64,000 nucleotides of DNA, taken from contig NZ_LMTZ01000116.1 of assembly GCF_001456025.1 (NCBI RefSeq), positions 24,003 to 88,002 of the forward strand. The letters run 5' to 3'. Origin of the DNA: Mastigocoleus testarum BC008 (GTDB taxonomy: Bacteria > Cyanobacteriota > Cyanobacteriia > Cyanobacteriales > Nostocaceae). The notes under the pieces are model-generated. The model was not told where the DNA came from. It saw nothing but the letters and a program-made list of their open reading frames with translations, and made no database searches. Positions 53,817 to 62,584 of this stretch are shown in pieces. Positions within the stretch are counted from its first letter, which is position 1. Each line of letters opens with the position of its first letter. A program made the position numbers and the translations under genes.

Positions 53817-54229
53817 TAAAGTTGTGGCGATGAATCAATATTAAGTTAGATAATCTAAGTATAAACAATATTTTTGTTCAACTTCTGATTTTTTTAGATT
53901 ACGTCTAAATGTGATACCCCAAGGGAGTTGCGCGGAGCGATCGCCATAAAAATTAAGGGACTTCTAACAAAAAATATACTACTCGTCAGGGCGCACGTCG
54001 GTGCACCCCTACCGGAGAAAATAAGTACTTCTGAATTCTGTTAGCGTAGCGTGCGTGACCCGCAATATCATCTTCTGACTTATGTCCTACGGACACGCAT
54101 TAACGCAGTGTGACGCGACAGCGTCATAACCTATAGCTGCGCTACCTGCGGATCCGGTACGCTTACGCTAGCCGCTAATGACTTATCTCCTACGGACACG
54201 CTTGCGCTAATGACTTCCGCATAGCGGTG
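53817..54229. repeat. Mosaic of dispersed repeats between marR and the oxygenase gene
   Basis: AGGGCGCACGTCGG...CACCCCT (53988-54010), preceded by CAAAAAATATACTA, is a copy of the element at 58685-58746. GACGCGACAGCGTCAT (54112-54127) is shared with 27326-27341. AGCTGCGCTACCTG (54135-54148) matches 16943 and 48717. CTCCTACGGACACGC occurs near 54190, with a variant near 54084. The mosaic ends at the stop codon of the oxygenase gene. Confidence 0.8.
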
Positions 54230-55234
54230 CTAGAGGACTTTGCGACGTAACTGTGGAAAAACTTTGGAAACTTTTCCTAACAGGTAATCACCATATGTAC
54301 CACTAAATTCATGAACGCTAGCATTATCCCAACGTTCTTTCTTGTTGTCTTTTACTTGTCCATTTATCTTGATCGGTTTTACTGGTGCGCTGAAATTTGG
54401 ATCGAAGAAGAATGCAAATGATAAACGATTATGGTTGGTGGGATTCCAAACTCGATGAGGTGTGGATAAGTAATGTCCTCCTGTAATCCGATCCAACATA
54501 TCTCCAATGTTGCACACAAATGAGTTAGGTATGGGAGGAGCAGCTATCCACTGAGATTTTATTTTTACCTGTAACCCTCCTGACATATCTTGTCTGAGAA
54601 TTGTTAGCATTCCATAATCGGTGTGCTCTCCAACTCCCCAACTAGATTCAGTTTCGGGGTTTAGTGAAGGTGCAGGATAATTGAAAATCCGGAACAGTAT
54701 CAAAGGATCTGAAGTGTAATGTGTGGCAAAAAAGGATTCTTCCAAACCAAGACTGAGGGAAATTCCGGTCATGAGGGAATGTCCTAGGCGTGTCATTGCT
54801 CCCGTATAATTAAGTACCAATTCTCGCATTTGCGGTATGTTGGTTGGAAAAAGGTTAGAACCATGTAGTGGAGTACCAGCTTTCACTAGAGCATGATCGT
54901 CTTGAAGCTCAGCACCAAAGTAGATTCCTTCCTTGATATCTGGTTTACCAGATGTGAGTTCACCACCGACAGGGAAATATCCTCGCCAAGCTCTACCTCC
55001 ACGGGACATATTTATTTGCTGTTTTGTCTCAATATCTTGGGCGAAAAACTGATGGCTGACTTTTTCTAATTGCTGTTGGAGTTCTTCGTCTACTCCATGA
55101 CCAATAATGTAAAAGAAGCCGTACTCACGACAAGCATGTCCGATTTTAGCTGCAACTTCATGAGGATTTCCTGTTCCTGATACCAGATCGCTTACATTGA
55201 TAACTGGAATATCCAAATCACTACTTTGTGGCAT
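54230..55234 (-). CDS. 2-oxoglutarate/Fe(II)-dependent oxygenase (isopenicillin N synthase family)
   Basis: This 334-residue enzyme has the N-terminal DIOX_N region (IPVINVSDLVSGTG, REYGFFYIIGHGVDEELQQQ) and the catalytic jelly-roll. The Fe ligands are His and Asp of WGVGEHTDYGMLTIL and His of STPHRVWNPTNH, and the 2-oxoglutarate Arg is in NRLSFAFFFDP. It is complete, so probably active; the substrate is unknown. I use ATG 55234 with GGAGA eight bases upstream. The longer GTG 55249 start would overlap that site. No biosynthetic cluster surrounds it. Confidence 0.9.
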   Translation of the reverse strand: MPQSSDLDIPVINVSDLVSGTGNPHEVAAKIGHACREYGFFYIIGHGVDEELQQQLEKVSHQFFAQDIETKQQINMSRGGRAWRGYFPVGGELTSGKPDIKEGIYFGAELQDDHALVKAGTPLHGSNLFPTNIPQMRELVLNYTGAMTRLGHSLMTGISLSLGLEESFFATHYTSDPLILFRIFNYPAPSLNPETESSWGVGEHTDYGMLTILRQDMSGGLQVKIKSQWIAAPPIPNSFVCNIGDMLDRITGGHYLSTPHRVWNPTNHNRLSFAFFFDPNFSAPVKPIKINGQVKDNKKERWDNASVHEFSGTYGDYLLGKVSKVFPQLRRKVL

Positions 55235-55840
55235 ATGTTTTATCTCCACTAATGTGCGATTATCGCTAAAATTTTTATTCTCTTTCTACCTAATAATGAC
55301 GGTCTTAAGCTGTTGTGCATTAAAAATGTACAACAGCAAGTCAAAAGTAAAAAGTCAAAAGTCAAAATTGAAGAAAGTTTGAGGCTTCGCCATCGAATAG
55401 AATGATGTACAAATTAGATGCGTAACAACTTATATTACTATCTGCAGTTTAATCATCAATATTACAGGAGCAAATTCCAAGTTAACTACAGGTTAATTCT
55501 AGTTTGGTTTTAGATCGATATATGGATAAAAAATCGTCAACATCTCCCTTCTTTGTATTGCTTTCGATTAGATTGACTTACTAGATTTTTTCAGTCTGTT
55601 TTAATGAAATTCTCAGTTTAATCTCATCTGTAATAAATTTATTGATCTCAAAATAGGTTAGTAGTTAAAATGACTACTCCATATTCCAGAATATAAGAAA
55701 AAACAAGCACATTAAACAAATTATTATTGGCAATTTAGCTTCGAATATGACTTAATCTCACAACAAACGGAATAACCATACTCAGTTTTATAGCTTTCAC
55801 TTTTGTTTCGCATTTTCCCACAAAAAATACCCTTCAAACA
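55235..55840. other. Divergent spacer with AAAGTC-type repeats
   Basis: AAGTCAAAAGTAAAAAGTCA (about 55338-55370) is a run of imperfect AAAAGTC heptamers, another STRR form. The rest is AT-rich without a gene. It carries promoters for the oxygenase and the glycosyltransferase. Confidence 0.45.
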
Positions 55841-56653
55841 ATGAAAACACTTTGTAATAGCTTGGACAATATTCTGGTAATTATTCCTGTACTTAATGAA
55901 GAGGCTACCATCGCCAAAGTCGTAAAGTCTTTACAGTCCTATGGTTTAAAAAATATCCGGGTGGTGGATAACGGTAGCACAGATCGGAGTATTACCAAAG
56001 CGATCGCAGCTGGTGCGCAAGTAGTTATTGAAACTATTCCCGGTTACGGTAGTGCTTGTTGGCGAGGTTTACAACAATTACCGCCAGATATTGACTGGAT
56101 TTTATTCTGTGATGCTGATGGTAGCGATGATCTGACTCAACTTCCTCAGTTTTTTGCTAGACGCGAGAAGTTTGACATGATTATGGGTAACCGTCGTGCA
56201 ACTGATGCTGGTCGAGCAGCTATGACTCCAGTACAAAACTTTGGTAATTGGTTAGCGACTTTCCTAATTGGCTGGGGTTGGGGACATTGGTACCATGACC
56301 TGGGACCGCTACGTTTGATTAGCCGTTCCGCTTTGGATAAAATCCAGATGGAAGATCGAGGCTTTGGTTGGACGGTGGAGATGCAAACAAGGGCAGTAGA
56401 ATTAAGATTACAGACCTGTGAATTACCCGTTGACTACCGTTATAGACAGGGTGGAAAGTCCAAAATTTCCGGTACCCTATCAGGTAGTATTAAAGCAGGA
56501 ATAGTTATTCTGAGCACTATTGGCAAATTATATCTGCGTCGCCTACAACAGGGAAATTGGAGATATAGGATAAATAGGAGCAAAAAAAAATTTTATCACC
56601 GTTCATTGGTTAAACTCAAACGCATTTTATTGGTACATTTTTCGGTTAACTAG
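55841..56653 (+). CDS. Glycosyltransferase family 2 (dolichyl-phosphate mannosyltransferase-like)
   Basis: This 270-residue GT-A enzyme starts with VIIPVLNEEATIAKVVKSL and VVDNGSTDRSITKAI, and has the metal-binding LFCDADGSDD and MGNRRATDAGRAAMTP. It then has GWTVEMQTRAVELRLQ and the typical RQGGKSKISGTLSGS. It lacks C-terminal transmembrane helices and is about the length of bacterial Dpm1-type synthases, which make polyprenyl-phosphate sugars. The next gene is a multispan glycosyltransferase on the same strand 77 bases away, which could use the lipid-linked sugar. Confidence 0.88.
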   Translation: MKTLCNSLDNILVIIPVLNEEATIAKVVKSLQSYGLKNIRVVDNGSTDRSITKAIAAGAQVVIETIPGYGSACWRGLQQLPPDIDWILFCDADGSDDLTQLPQFFARREKFDMIMGNRRATDAGRAAMTPVQNFGNWLATFLIGWGWGHWYHDLGPLRLISRSALDKIQMEDRGFGWTVEMQTRAVELRLQTCELPVDYRYRQGGKSKISGTLSGSIKAGIVILSTIGKLYLRRLQQGNWRYRINRSKKKFYHRSLVKLKRILLVHFSVN

Positions 56654-56730
56654 TTTTTATTCTTTATCGCCGCTCCTATAAATAATCCCATCTATCGAAA
56701 ATCCCACATAATTATCGACATTCCTCCTAA

Positions 56731-58164
56731 ATGAGCGACCCAAAATTCAAATTTTCAAACCTCAAAATTTCAAATCTCAAACTTTCAAATCTTAAACTTT
56801 CAAACTTCAAAATTTCAAACTTTAATATTTCAAGCTCCAAAATAGAATCAATTTTTCTTTATTTAAGTGCTCTTTTGTTACTACTAGGTGCTGCTTATAT
56901 CATTCCCTACGGCGACTTTCGCCAGCCCGGAAATGTTTGGCAATTTTGGCTTGGTATCGGTGTGATGAGTTTGGGTTTTGCTCTGTCTTGGATGCTACGT
57001 AAAGTTAGTGGTATCTGGTTTTGGGGAGTCGCTATTTTGACAAGATTGTTGCTGATACCCATGTACCCAGGGGATGATGTGTGGCGTTACCTATGGGAAG
57101 GATATATCCAGAATCTTGGTTTTAGTCCTTATGAGTTTGCACCCAATGCAGCAGAACTAGTTTCTTTCCGTACTGAATGGTGGTCCCAGATCAATCACCA
57201 AGATGTTTCTGCAATCTACCCACCAGTGGTTCAGTTGGGTTTCCGTACTTTAGCTGCAATTACTCCCGCTGTAGCTCTATTTAAGTCAGCATTCATCTTG
57301 GCTGATTTAGCAGTTTGTTGGCTCCTAACTCGGAGATTTGGCTTTGAAAAAGCAATACTCTATGCTTGGAATCCTCTGGTTATCTACTCGTTTGCTGGAG
57401 GTGCCCATTATGACACCTGGTTTATTTTACCCTTAGTTGCCGCCTGGTTAGTTTTTGATTATTCAAGCAAAAGTGCTCGTTGGATGTGGAGTTCTTTGCT
57501 ACTTGGGATTAGTGTAGCGGCTAAATGGATGTCTTTACCGATTTTAGGTTTTCTTACATGGCGAGCTTTCCGCGAGGTAAGTATAAAAAAAGCTGTGGTT
57601 GTTTTGCTCTGGGGTTTTTTACCCTTTTTGCTTAGCGCTATCCCATTTTGCCACACAGGACAATGTTTATTAATTCCCACAGGCTCAGTTTTTGTTTCCC
57701 ATGGTCGTAGTGCAGAGTTTATTCCCCATTTAGTTGCTCAAGTTTGGGAACCTTCTCTGAAAGCTAATTGGATTTATATAATTCCCTTGGCTTTAGCTTG
57801 TGTTCTTTTGCTTTTGCGATCGAGAAATTTCCGACAATTTACTGAGTTATATTTTTTTGCTCTCCTGAGCTTATCACCAATTATCCATGCTTGGTATTTT
57901 ACTTGGTTGGTTCCCTTCGCAGTCATCGTTGGTAATTGGGGAGTACGTTTGGTTAGTATCTCTACTTTTGTTTACTTTGCACTACAGCATCGCAAGGCTT
58001 TGGGAAATCATGATTGGCGTTTAACTAGTAAAGAGAGATGGTTGCTGTGGTTACCTTTCATCTTGGGTTGGTTATGGACAACTTGGAGATTATTAGTTGA
58101 TTACAATTCGACTGAACTCGCTACTTCTGAGCATGTTTTACAAGATTCAGAATCTTCTTCTTAA
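56731..58164 (+). CDS. Multispan membrane glycosyltransferase (polyprenol-phosphate-sugar type, GT87/GT39-like)
   Basis: This 477-residue protein has about 11-12 hydrophobic helices. The first lumenal loop contains MYPGDDVWRYLWEGYIQNLG with a DD pair, as in GT-C enzymes that use polyprenyl-phosphate sugars, followed by FSPYEFAPNA and SAIYPPVVQLGF. The first ~36 residues are a striking repeat of 5-residue units (KFSNL, KISNL, KLSNL, KLSNF, KISNF) encoded by a 15-bp DNA repeat. No internal Met allows a shorter start before the first helix. It is probably co-transcribed with the GT2 gene. Confidence 0.82.
   Translation: MSDPKFKFSNLKISNLKLSNLKLSNFKISNFNISSSKIESIFLYLSALLLLLGAAYIIPYGDFRQPGNVWQFWLGIGVMSLGFALSWMLRKVSGIWFWGVAILTRLLLIPMYPGDDVWRYLWEGYIQNLGFSPYEFAPNAAELVSFRTEWWSQINHQDVSAIYPPVVQLGFRTLAAITPAVALFKSAFILADLAVCWLLTRRFGFEKAILYAWNPLVIYSFAGGAHYDTWFILPLVAAWLVFDYSSKSARWMWSSLLLGISVAAKWMSLPILGFLTWRAFREVSIKKAVVVLLWGFLPFLLSAIPFCHTGQCLLIPTGSVFVSHGRSAEFIPHLVAQVWEPSLKANWIYIIPLALACVLLLLRSRNFRQFTELYFFALLSLSPIIHAWYFTWLVPFAVIVGNWGVRLVSISTFVYFALQHRKALGNHDWRLTSKERWLLWLPFILGWLWTTWRLLVDYNSTELATSEHVLQDSESSS
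56747..56836 (+). repeat. Six 15-bp tandem repeats inside the glycosyltransferase 5' end
   Basis: The unit TCAAAMTTTCAAAYC occurs six times (from 56747, 56762, 56777, 56792, 56807 and 56822) with small changes. The length is a multiple of three, so the frame is kept and a five-residue peptide repeat results. Confidence 0.9.
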
Positions 58165-58426
58165 GGGTGAATTTACAACTTTGACTTAATTTTTATCGTG
58201 AATTTTAATCGTGTTCTCACTGAATACTCATTTTTATCTGTTTTACTAAGTATATGTTAATACTACGTTCTTAATAATTCAAAATTTAATACTTCAAAAG
58301 TGAAGGAAAACCATAATCTCAGCTTTTCTCACTTAATATCCACAACACTGATATCGACAAATCTATTAACCAAATACTAGATTTCCAGAATCAAAAAGTG
58401 TTTTCACGTCAAATATCTCAGAACTT
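58165..58426. other. Spacer downstream of the membrane glycosyltransferase
   Basis: It is AT-rich without a gene or clear terminator. The minus-strand frame at 58366-58581 overlaps the palindromic element and is rejected. Confidence 0.35.
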
Positions 58427-58553
58427 ATACCAATTTGGAAAAATAATGAGACAGATAGATTTTGTAGAGACGTTGCAGAGCCTGCGGCGTCGGCGTTAGC
58501 CTCTGCAACGTCTCTACCGGAGAATCTGTTGCAATGATTTATTGAATTGGTAT
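58427..58553. mobile_element. MITE-like palindromic element, 127 bp
   Basis: The outer inverted repeats are ATACCAATT (58427-58435) and AATTGGTAT (58545-58553). Inside them a 17-bp perfect inverted repeat, GTAGAGACGTTGCAGAG (58464-58480) and CTCTGCAACGTCTCTAC (58501-58517), encloses a GC-rich 20-base loop. No coding capacity exists. Elements with these ends and this GTAGAGACGTTGC core are, from memory, abundant in filamentous cyanobacteria. The transposase source is unknown. Confidence 0.8.
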
Positions 58554-58746
58554 TACGCACGGACAACATAGCTACAGTCATTACGACGATAGGTTAGCGA
58601 CAGTGTTTCCGCAAGGAAATAGTCATCTCAAACCTTCATTTTTAGTTAACGAGTGCGTAAGTCCTACATCTAAGAAACTTGCAAGCCAAAAAATATACTA
58701 ATTATCAGGGTATACGTCTCATTAGGGCGCACGTCGGCGTGCCCCT
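58553..58746. repeat. Adjacent dispersed repeats downstream of the MITE
   Basis: TTACGCAC (58553-58560) and GTGCGTAA (58653-58660) are inverted ends about 100 bases apart and carry the ACTTACGCA-type motif of other sites. A further element, from CAAAAAATATACTA near 58686 to AGGGCGCACGTCGGCGTGCC at 58724-58743, copies the one at 53968-54010. Confidence 0.65.
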
Positions 58747-58833
58747 ACAGCCAACAGATACAAATCTAATTTCTACTAATAGAAGTTGAGGGAAAATTCA
58801 GGAGTTTAAGTTTTTTATACTAATAAATTAACA

Positions 58834-59685
58834 ATGACTAAATTCAATCGATTCTTTATTTTATTTCCCACATTAATCATACTTACTGGATGTGGGGGGG
58901 CTATACAATCTAGTCAAACCAACCAAGAATCTACTCAGGTACAAGCATCGAATGTTTCTGCAGCACAACCCTTGGATAACAAAAACTTCGCCGATGTCTT
59001 GAAAACATATGTAGATGAGCGAGCATTAGTTAACTACCAAGAATTACAGAAAAATCGGCAACAATTAGACAAATATAATGCATCCTTGGGTGTTGTTTCT
59101 GCTAGTACTTTTCAATCTTGGAGTGAAGCCGAGCAAATTGCTTTTCTAATCAATGCTTATAATTCTTTTACTTTAGAATCAATTATCGATCAAAAGCCGC
59201 TCAAAAAGAGCATTCGTGACATTTTTGGTGTCTGGAAGCTAAGGAAATTCAATGTCGCTGGTGAATCTAAAACCTTAGATAATATCGAACACAATACTTT
59301 ACGAACTAATTATAATGAACCACGAATTCATGCAGCTTTAGTTTGTGCTGCAATCAGTTGTCCTCCCCTGCGCAACGAACCATATACAGGGGAAAAACTC
59401 GACGCTCAACTCGATGACCAGACTCGTCAGTTTCTTAATGGTCCCCACGGTTTCCGGATTGATCGCACAGAAAATAAGGTTTATCTTTCTTCTATCTTTA
59501 AGTGGTTTGGTGAGGATTGGAAGAAAACCTATGGTGTGGATGGGAAGTTTACTGGTAATGATAATGAAAGGGCTGTGTTGAATTTTATCAGTAAATATGT
59601 GAGTTCAGAAGATAAGGAATATCTTGTCAAAGGTAACTATAAGGTTGACTACTTGAATTACGATTGGGCACTTAATAAACAGTAA
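58834..59685 (+). CDS. DUF547-domain lipoprotein
   Basis: This 283-residue protein has a lipoprotein signal (FILFPTLIILTGCGG, lipid Cys at residue 20) and a low-complexity Gln/Ser stretch. The DUF547 domain has LVNYQELQKNRQQLDKY, AFLINAYNSFTLESII, FGVWKLRKFNVAGESKTLDN, IEHNTLRTNYNEPRIHAALV, CAAISCPPLRNEPYTGEKLD and a C-terminal FLNGPHGFRIDR. The family's conserved Asn, His and Cys residues are present. DUF547 has a papain-like predicted fold, but its reaction is not established. It is anchored at the outer or plasma membrane, facing the periplasm. Confidence 0.9.
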   Translation: MTKFNRFFILFPTLIILTGCGGAIQSSQTNQESTQVQASNVSAAQPLDNKNFADVLKTYVDERALVNYQELQKNRQQLDKYNASLGVVSASTFQSWSEAEQIAFLINAYNSFTLESIIDQKPLKKSIRDIFGVWKLRKFNVAGESKTLDNIEHNTLRTNYNEPRIHAALVCAAISCPPLRNEPYTGEKLDAQLDDQTRQFLNGPHGFRIDRTENKVYLSSIFKWFGEDWKKTYGVDGKFTGNDNERAVLNFISKYVSSEDKEYLVKGNYKVDYLNYDWALNKQ

Positions 59686-59953
59686 TACTAAGTCCGGGCT
59701 AATTACCCCTTTTTAGAATGAGAGAGCAAAGTGTGGGAGGTATGGGAAGTCTGGGGGGAAATCCCAAAAAATATAAAGGGGTTTTAAAAATCAGATTTGG
59801 TATAAGTAATTAATTCTCAATGAGAATAATTTAAAACAAGTAAGGGCAAAAATTTATTTCCAGGTGAAAGTACGTCGATAAGCACGAGATCACCATTACC
59901 ACTTTACCAACGTGCGATCGCTAAGTACCCAGATAAAATTAATTATACATTTG

Positions 59954-60448
59954 TCATTTAGTCACCGGTGCAGATACCTTAGTGCGAAGTAAAATCACCC
60001 AACCAATAGCGATCGCTAAAAGACCGATACCGAGAAAACTTAAATCCCAAGCTAGTTGATGAGCGCCGGGTCTAACATGATGAATCTGCAAAATGTGATG
60101 GTTAATAATCCCCTCAACCAGGTTGAAAAGACCGGCACCAATAGTAAAAGATCCAATGAAAATAGGAGTAGATTTGGGTACATCATCTCTTTTAACCGCA
60201 AGCCAAAGTGTTACAATCCCGGCAATGGTCATTAGCCAATCAAAGGCGTGAAAAAATCCATCTCCAATTGTGTTCAATTCGAAGCCATTAACGGTTTGGC
60301 TAGTTTCAATATTGGTAAACATATGGTGCCATTGTAAGATTTGATGAAAGACAATACCATCAAAAAATCCACCTTGACCAATACCGAGTAAAATTCCCGC
60401 AATTATCAAGGGACGGCGATTGAGGGGTCGAGTGTTTTGTGCTTCCAT
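59954..60448 (-). CDS. DUF2243 membrane protein
   Basis: This ~164-residue protein has four hydrophobic segments. It carries the DUF2243 signature GQGGFFDGIVFHQILQWHHM and several His (HHILQIHHVRPGAHQ) on the same face, suggesting a metal or haem site. Function unknown; the family is often found near oxidative or cytochrome genes. The first ATG is at 60448; the frame is open from GTG 60454. It lies 182 bases after the crtO start on the opposite side, without an overlap. Confidence 0.88.
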   Translation of the reverse strand: MEAQNTRPLNRRPLIIAGILLGIGQGGFFDGIVFHQILQWHHMFTNIETSQTVNGFELNTIGDGFFHAFDWLMTIAGIVTLWLAVKRDDVPKSTPIFIGSFTIGAGLFNLVEGIINHHILQIHHVRPGAHQLAWDLSFLGIGLLAIAIGWVILLRTKVSAPVTK

Positions 60449-60629
60449 TTCCACTTCGATGATTAACTAAGAAGGCAAAAGATGTTTTCTTGCTTTCTAC
60501 CCTATTTCATTTTTAATTTAGTAACGGTTTAAGAAGAACGATCTGCACCAATAACTCCTATCTTGTGGCGGAAAGATAACTCTCCACCATACCAACCGCC
60601 AATAGAGAGCAGTCAAAACAACCACTTAA

Positions 60630-62324
60630 CTAAGGATTAACGATATTTTCGATAGTTGATTTAATCTTGTCGCCGGCTTCTTTTAGCTTTTGTCCGACTG
60701 GATTTTGTTCGTGAAGAAAAACGCGAGCGCAATTACGCCCGGGCATTCCGGAAATTGAACCGCCTGGATGCGTTCCAGCACCAGTTAAGTAAAGACCTTC
60801 CAAGGGTGTTTTGTAATTAGCAATCTCCGGTAAGGGACGGAAAAATATCATTTGGTCCAGGGTCATATCAATGTGGTAATAATTACCTTTGTAAGCTCCT
60901 AAACGCTCGCCTAATTCCGCTGGACTTTCCACGCGACGGGCAATGATGGCGTCTTTTACATTGGGAGCATAATCAGCTAATTTATCAATTACGCGATCAG
61001 CTACTTTATTTTTCAACTCATCCGTCCAACCCGTACCCTTCAAACCAGTTCCCTCTTTTCCTGCAATTTGGTAGGGAGCAAAAAATTCAATCCACAGAGT
61101 ATGTTTGCCTTCAGGTGCCATGGAAGGGTCTAATACTGTTGGTACATCAAGATACATCGAAGGATTTTCGTCGGGAATCTTGCCCATTGAGGGTAAGGCG
61201 TGGGCTTCTTCAACATGATTTACCGAGTCAGCAATTAAAACCGAACCCATTAGATATTCGTCTTTATGGTCGAACCGCTCAAAACGAGGTGCTTCAGATA
61301 AGGCACAATCAATTTTGAGAATAGTTTCATTATTGTTAACAATGCGCCGTTCGAGTCGTTCGTATAAATTAGAGTCTGCTGCATCAGTAGCTGCTTTAGG
61401 GACCATTTGTAAGAATAATCGCTTGGCATCAATATTGGAAATTACAGCTTTGTTTGCGCGATACTCCTGTCCTGTTGCAGTCCTCACACCTTCGACTCGA
61501 CCGCTATTACCAATTAAAACTGTCTCCACTGAAGCGTTGCATAAGACAACTCCACCCTTATCTCTAACCAGATTTAGCAGCGCCCTAGTCAACGCCCCAG
61601 TACCGCCACGAGGTCTCGCCATACCTGGGTTGTGTCGCATTGACATCATCATTGAGCCAATACCGATGGTTTTTTGAGAAGGAGGCGCGCCAAATTCAGC
61701 AGCTAACCTGGCTAAAGGAGCGCGGAGAAATTCCGAATCAAACCAATATTCCAAACTATCTTTGGGAGAAGTAAGCATGGTGCGGATTAAATCCAAGGTT
61801 TTATCTACACCGCCCAGGGTAGACAAAAGGTCTTGAATATTTCCTAGACCGTAGTTACCCGCAATATCAACCACTGATTTAGGAGGAGCGTTAAAAACAG
61901 GAGTAATTCCTTTAGTCAGGCGTTGCCAAAAATCAATAAATTCTCTGTACTTTTCGGCATCCCTTTGATTGAAGCGAGCAATAGCGGCGCAAGTTTTTTC
62001 TACAGATTTATGGGCTAAAAAATATCTACCGTCGGGATGAGGACAAAAGGTAACGGGGTCGCAGTAAAGGTACTCCAAGCCATACTTAGCTAAGTTTAGT
62101 TCTTCAACGACGGGACCAAGATGAATAAATTCATGATCGATAGCGCAGAGGTTGAATTTAAAGCCAGGAGCTTCTTTGGGCATTGCTTCTTCGGTTGTCG
62201 CCCCACCACCAGGAATGATTCGTTTCTCTAGTAGTAAAACGCTGTAGCCTTCCTTGAGTAGGTAAGAGGCACATACTAAGCCGTTATGACCAGCACCAAT
62301 AATAACAACATCGTAAGCTTGCAT
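60630..62324 (-). CDS. crtO: Beta-carotene ketolase CrtO type (phytoene dehydrogenase-like)
   Basis: This 564-residue FAD-dependent oxidoreductase starts with YDVVIIGAGHNGLVCASYLL (dinucleotide site) and contains ATTEEAMPKEAPGFKFNLCA, IDHEFIHLGPVVEELNL, SMRHNPGMARPRGGTGALTR, IVNNNETILKIDCAL and the C-terminal FAD loop GLYLTGAGTHPGGSISGMPG. By memory it follows the Nostoc CrtO (all3744) nearly end to end. CrtO adds a keto group to beta-carotene, giving echinenone, a photoprotective pigment and ligand of the orange carotenoid protein. It is a single gene with its own spacer. Confidence 0.9.
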   Translation of the reverse strand: MQAYDVVIIGAGHNGLVCASYLLKEGYSVLLLEKRIIPGGGATTEEAMPKEAPGFKFNLCAIDHEFIHLGPVVEELNLAKYGLEYLYCDPVTFCPHPDGRYFLAHKSVEKTCAAIARFNQRDAEKYREFIDFWQRLTKGITPVFNAPPKSVVDIAGNYGLGNIQDLLSTLGGVDKTLDLIRTMLTSPKDSLEYWFDSEFLRAPLARLAAEFGAPPSQKTIGIGSMMMSMRHNPGMARPRGGTGALTRALLNLVRDKGGVVLCNASVETVLIGNSGRVEGVRTATGQEYRANKAVISNIDAKRLFLQMVPKAATDAADSNLYERLERRIVNNNETILKIDCALSEAPRFERFDHKDEYLMGSVLIADSVNHVEEAHALPSMGKIPDENPSMYLDVPTVLDPSMAPEGKHTLWIEFFAPYQIAGKEGTGLKGTGWTDELKNKVADRVIDKLADYAPNVKDAIIARRVESPAELGERLGAYKGNYYHIDMTLDQMIFFRPLPEIANYKTPLEGLYLTGAGTHPGGSISGMPGRNCARVFLHEQNPVGQKLKEAGDKIKSTIENIVNP

Positions 62325-62584
62325 TAGCTGATTCTTTAATAATAAAGTAATATTTTTTATATTAAGAAAGCTAAACAGATACTATATCTCTCCGAAGAAA
62401 TAAGACTTTTAATCACCTGATTGAAATCAAACTAAGCCGTTTGATATTTCTAAACTTCGATACAAAAAATATGCCGTTGCAAGTTCGATGAGGGCTTCGT
62501 TACCACCTAAATAAAAAAGTAATTCATAATAATAATATTTACACTGAACTTATTCTTGATATTTGACTCCAGCAAGCAAACCCT

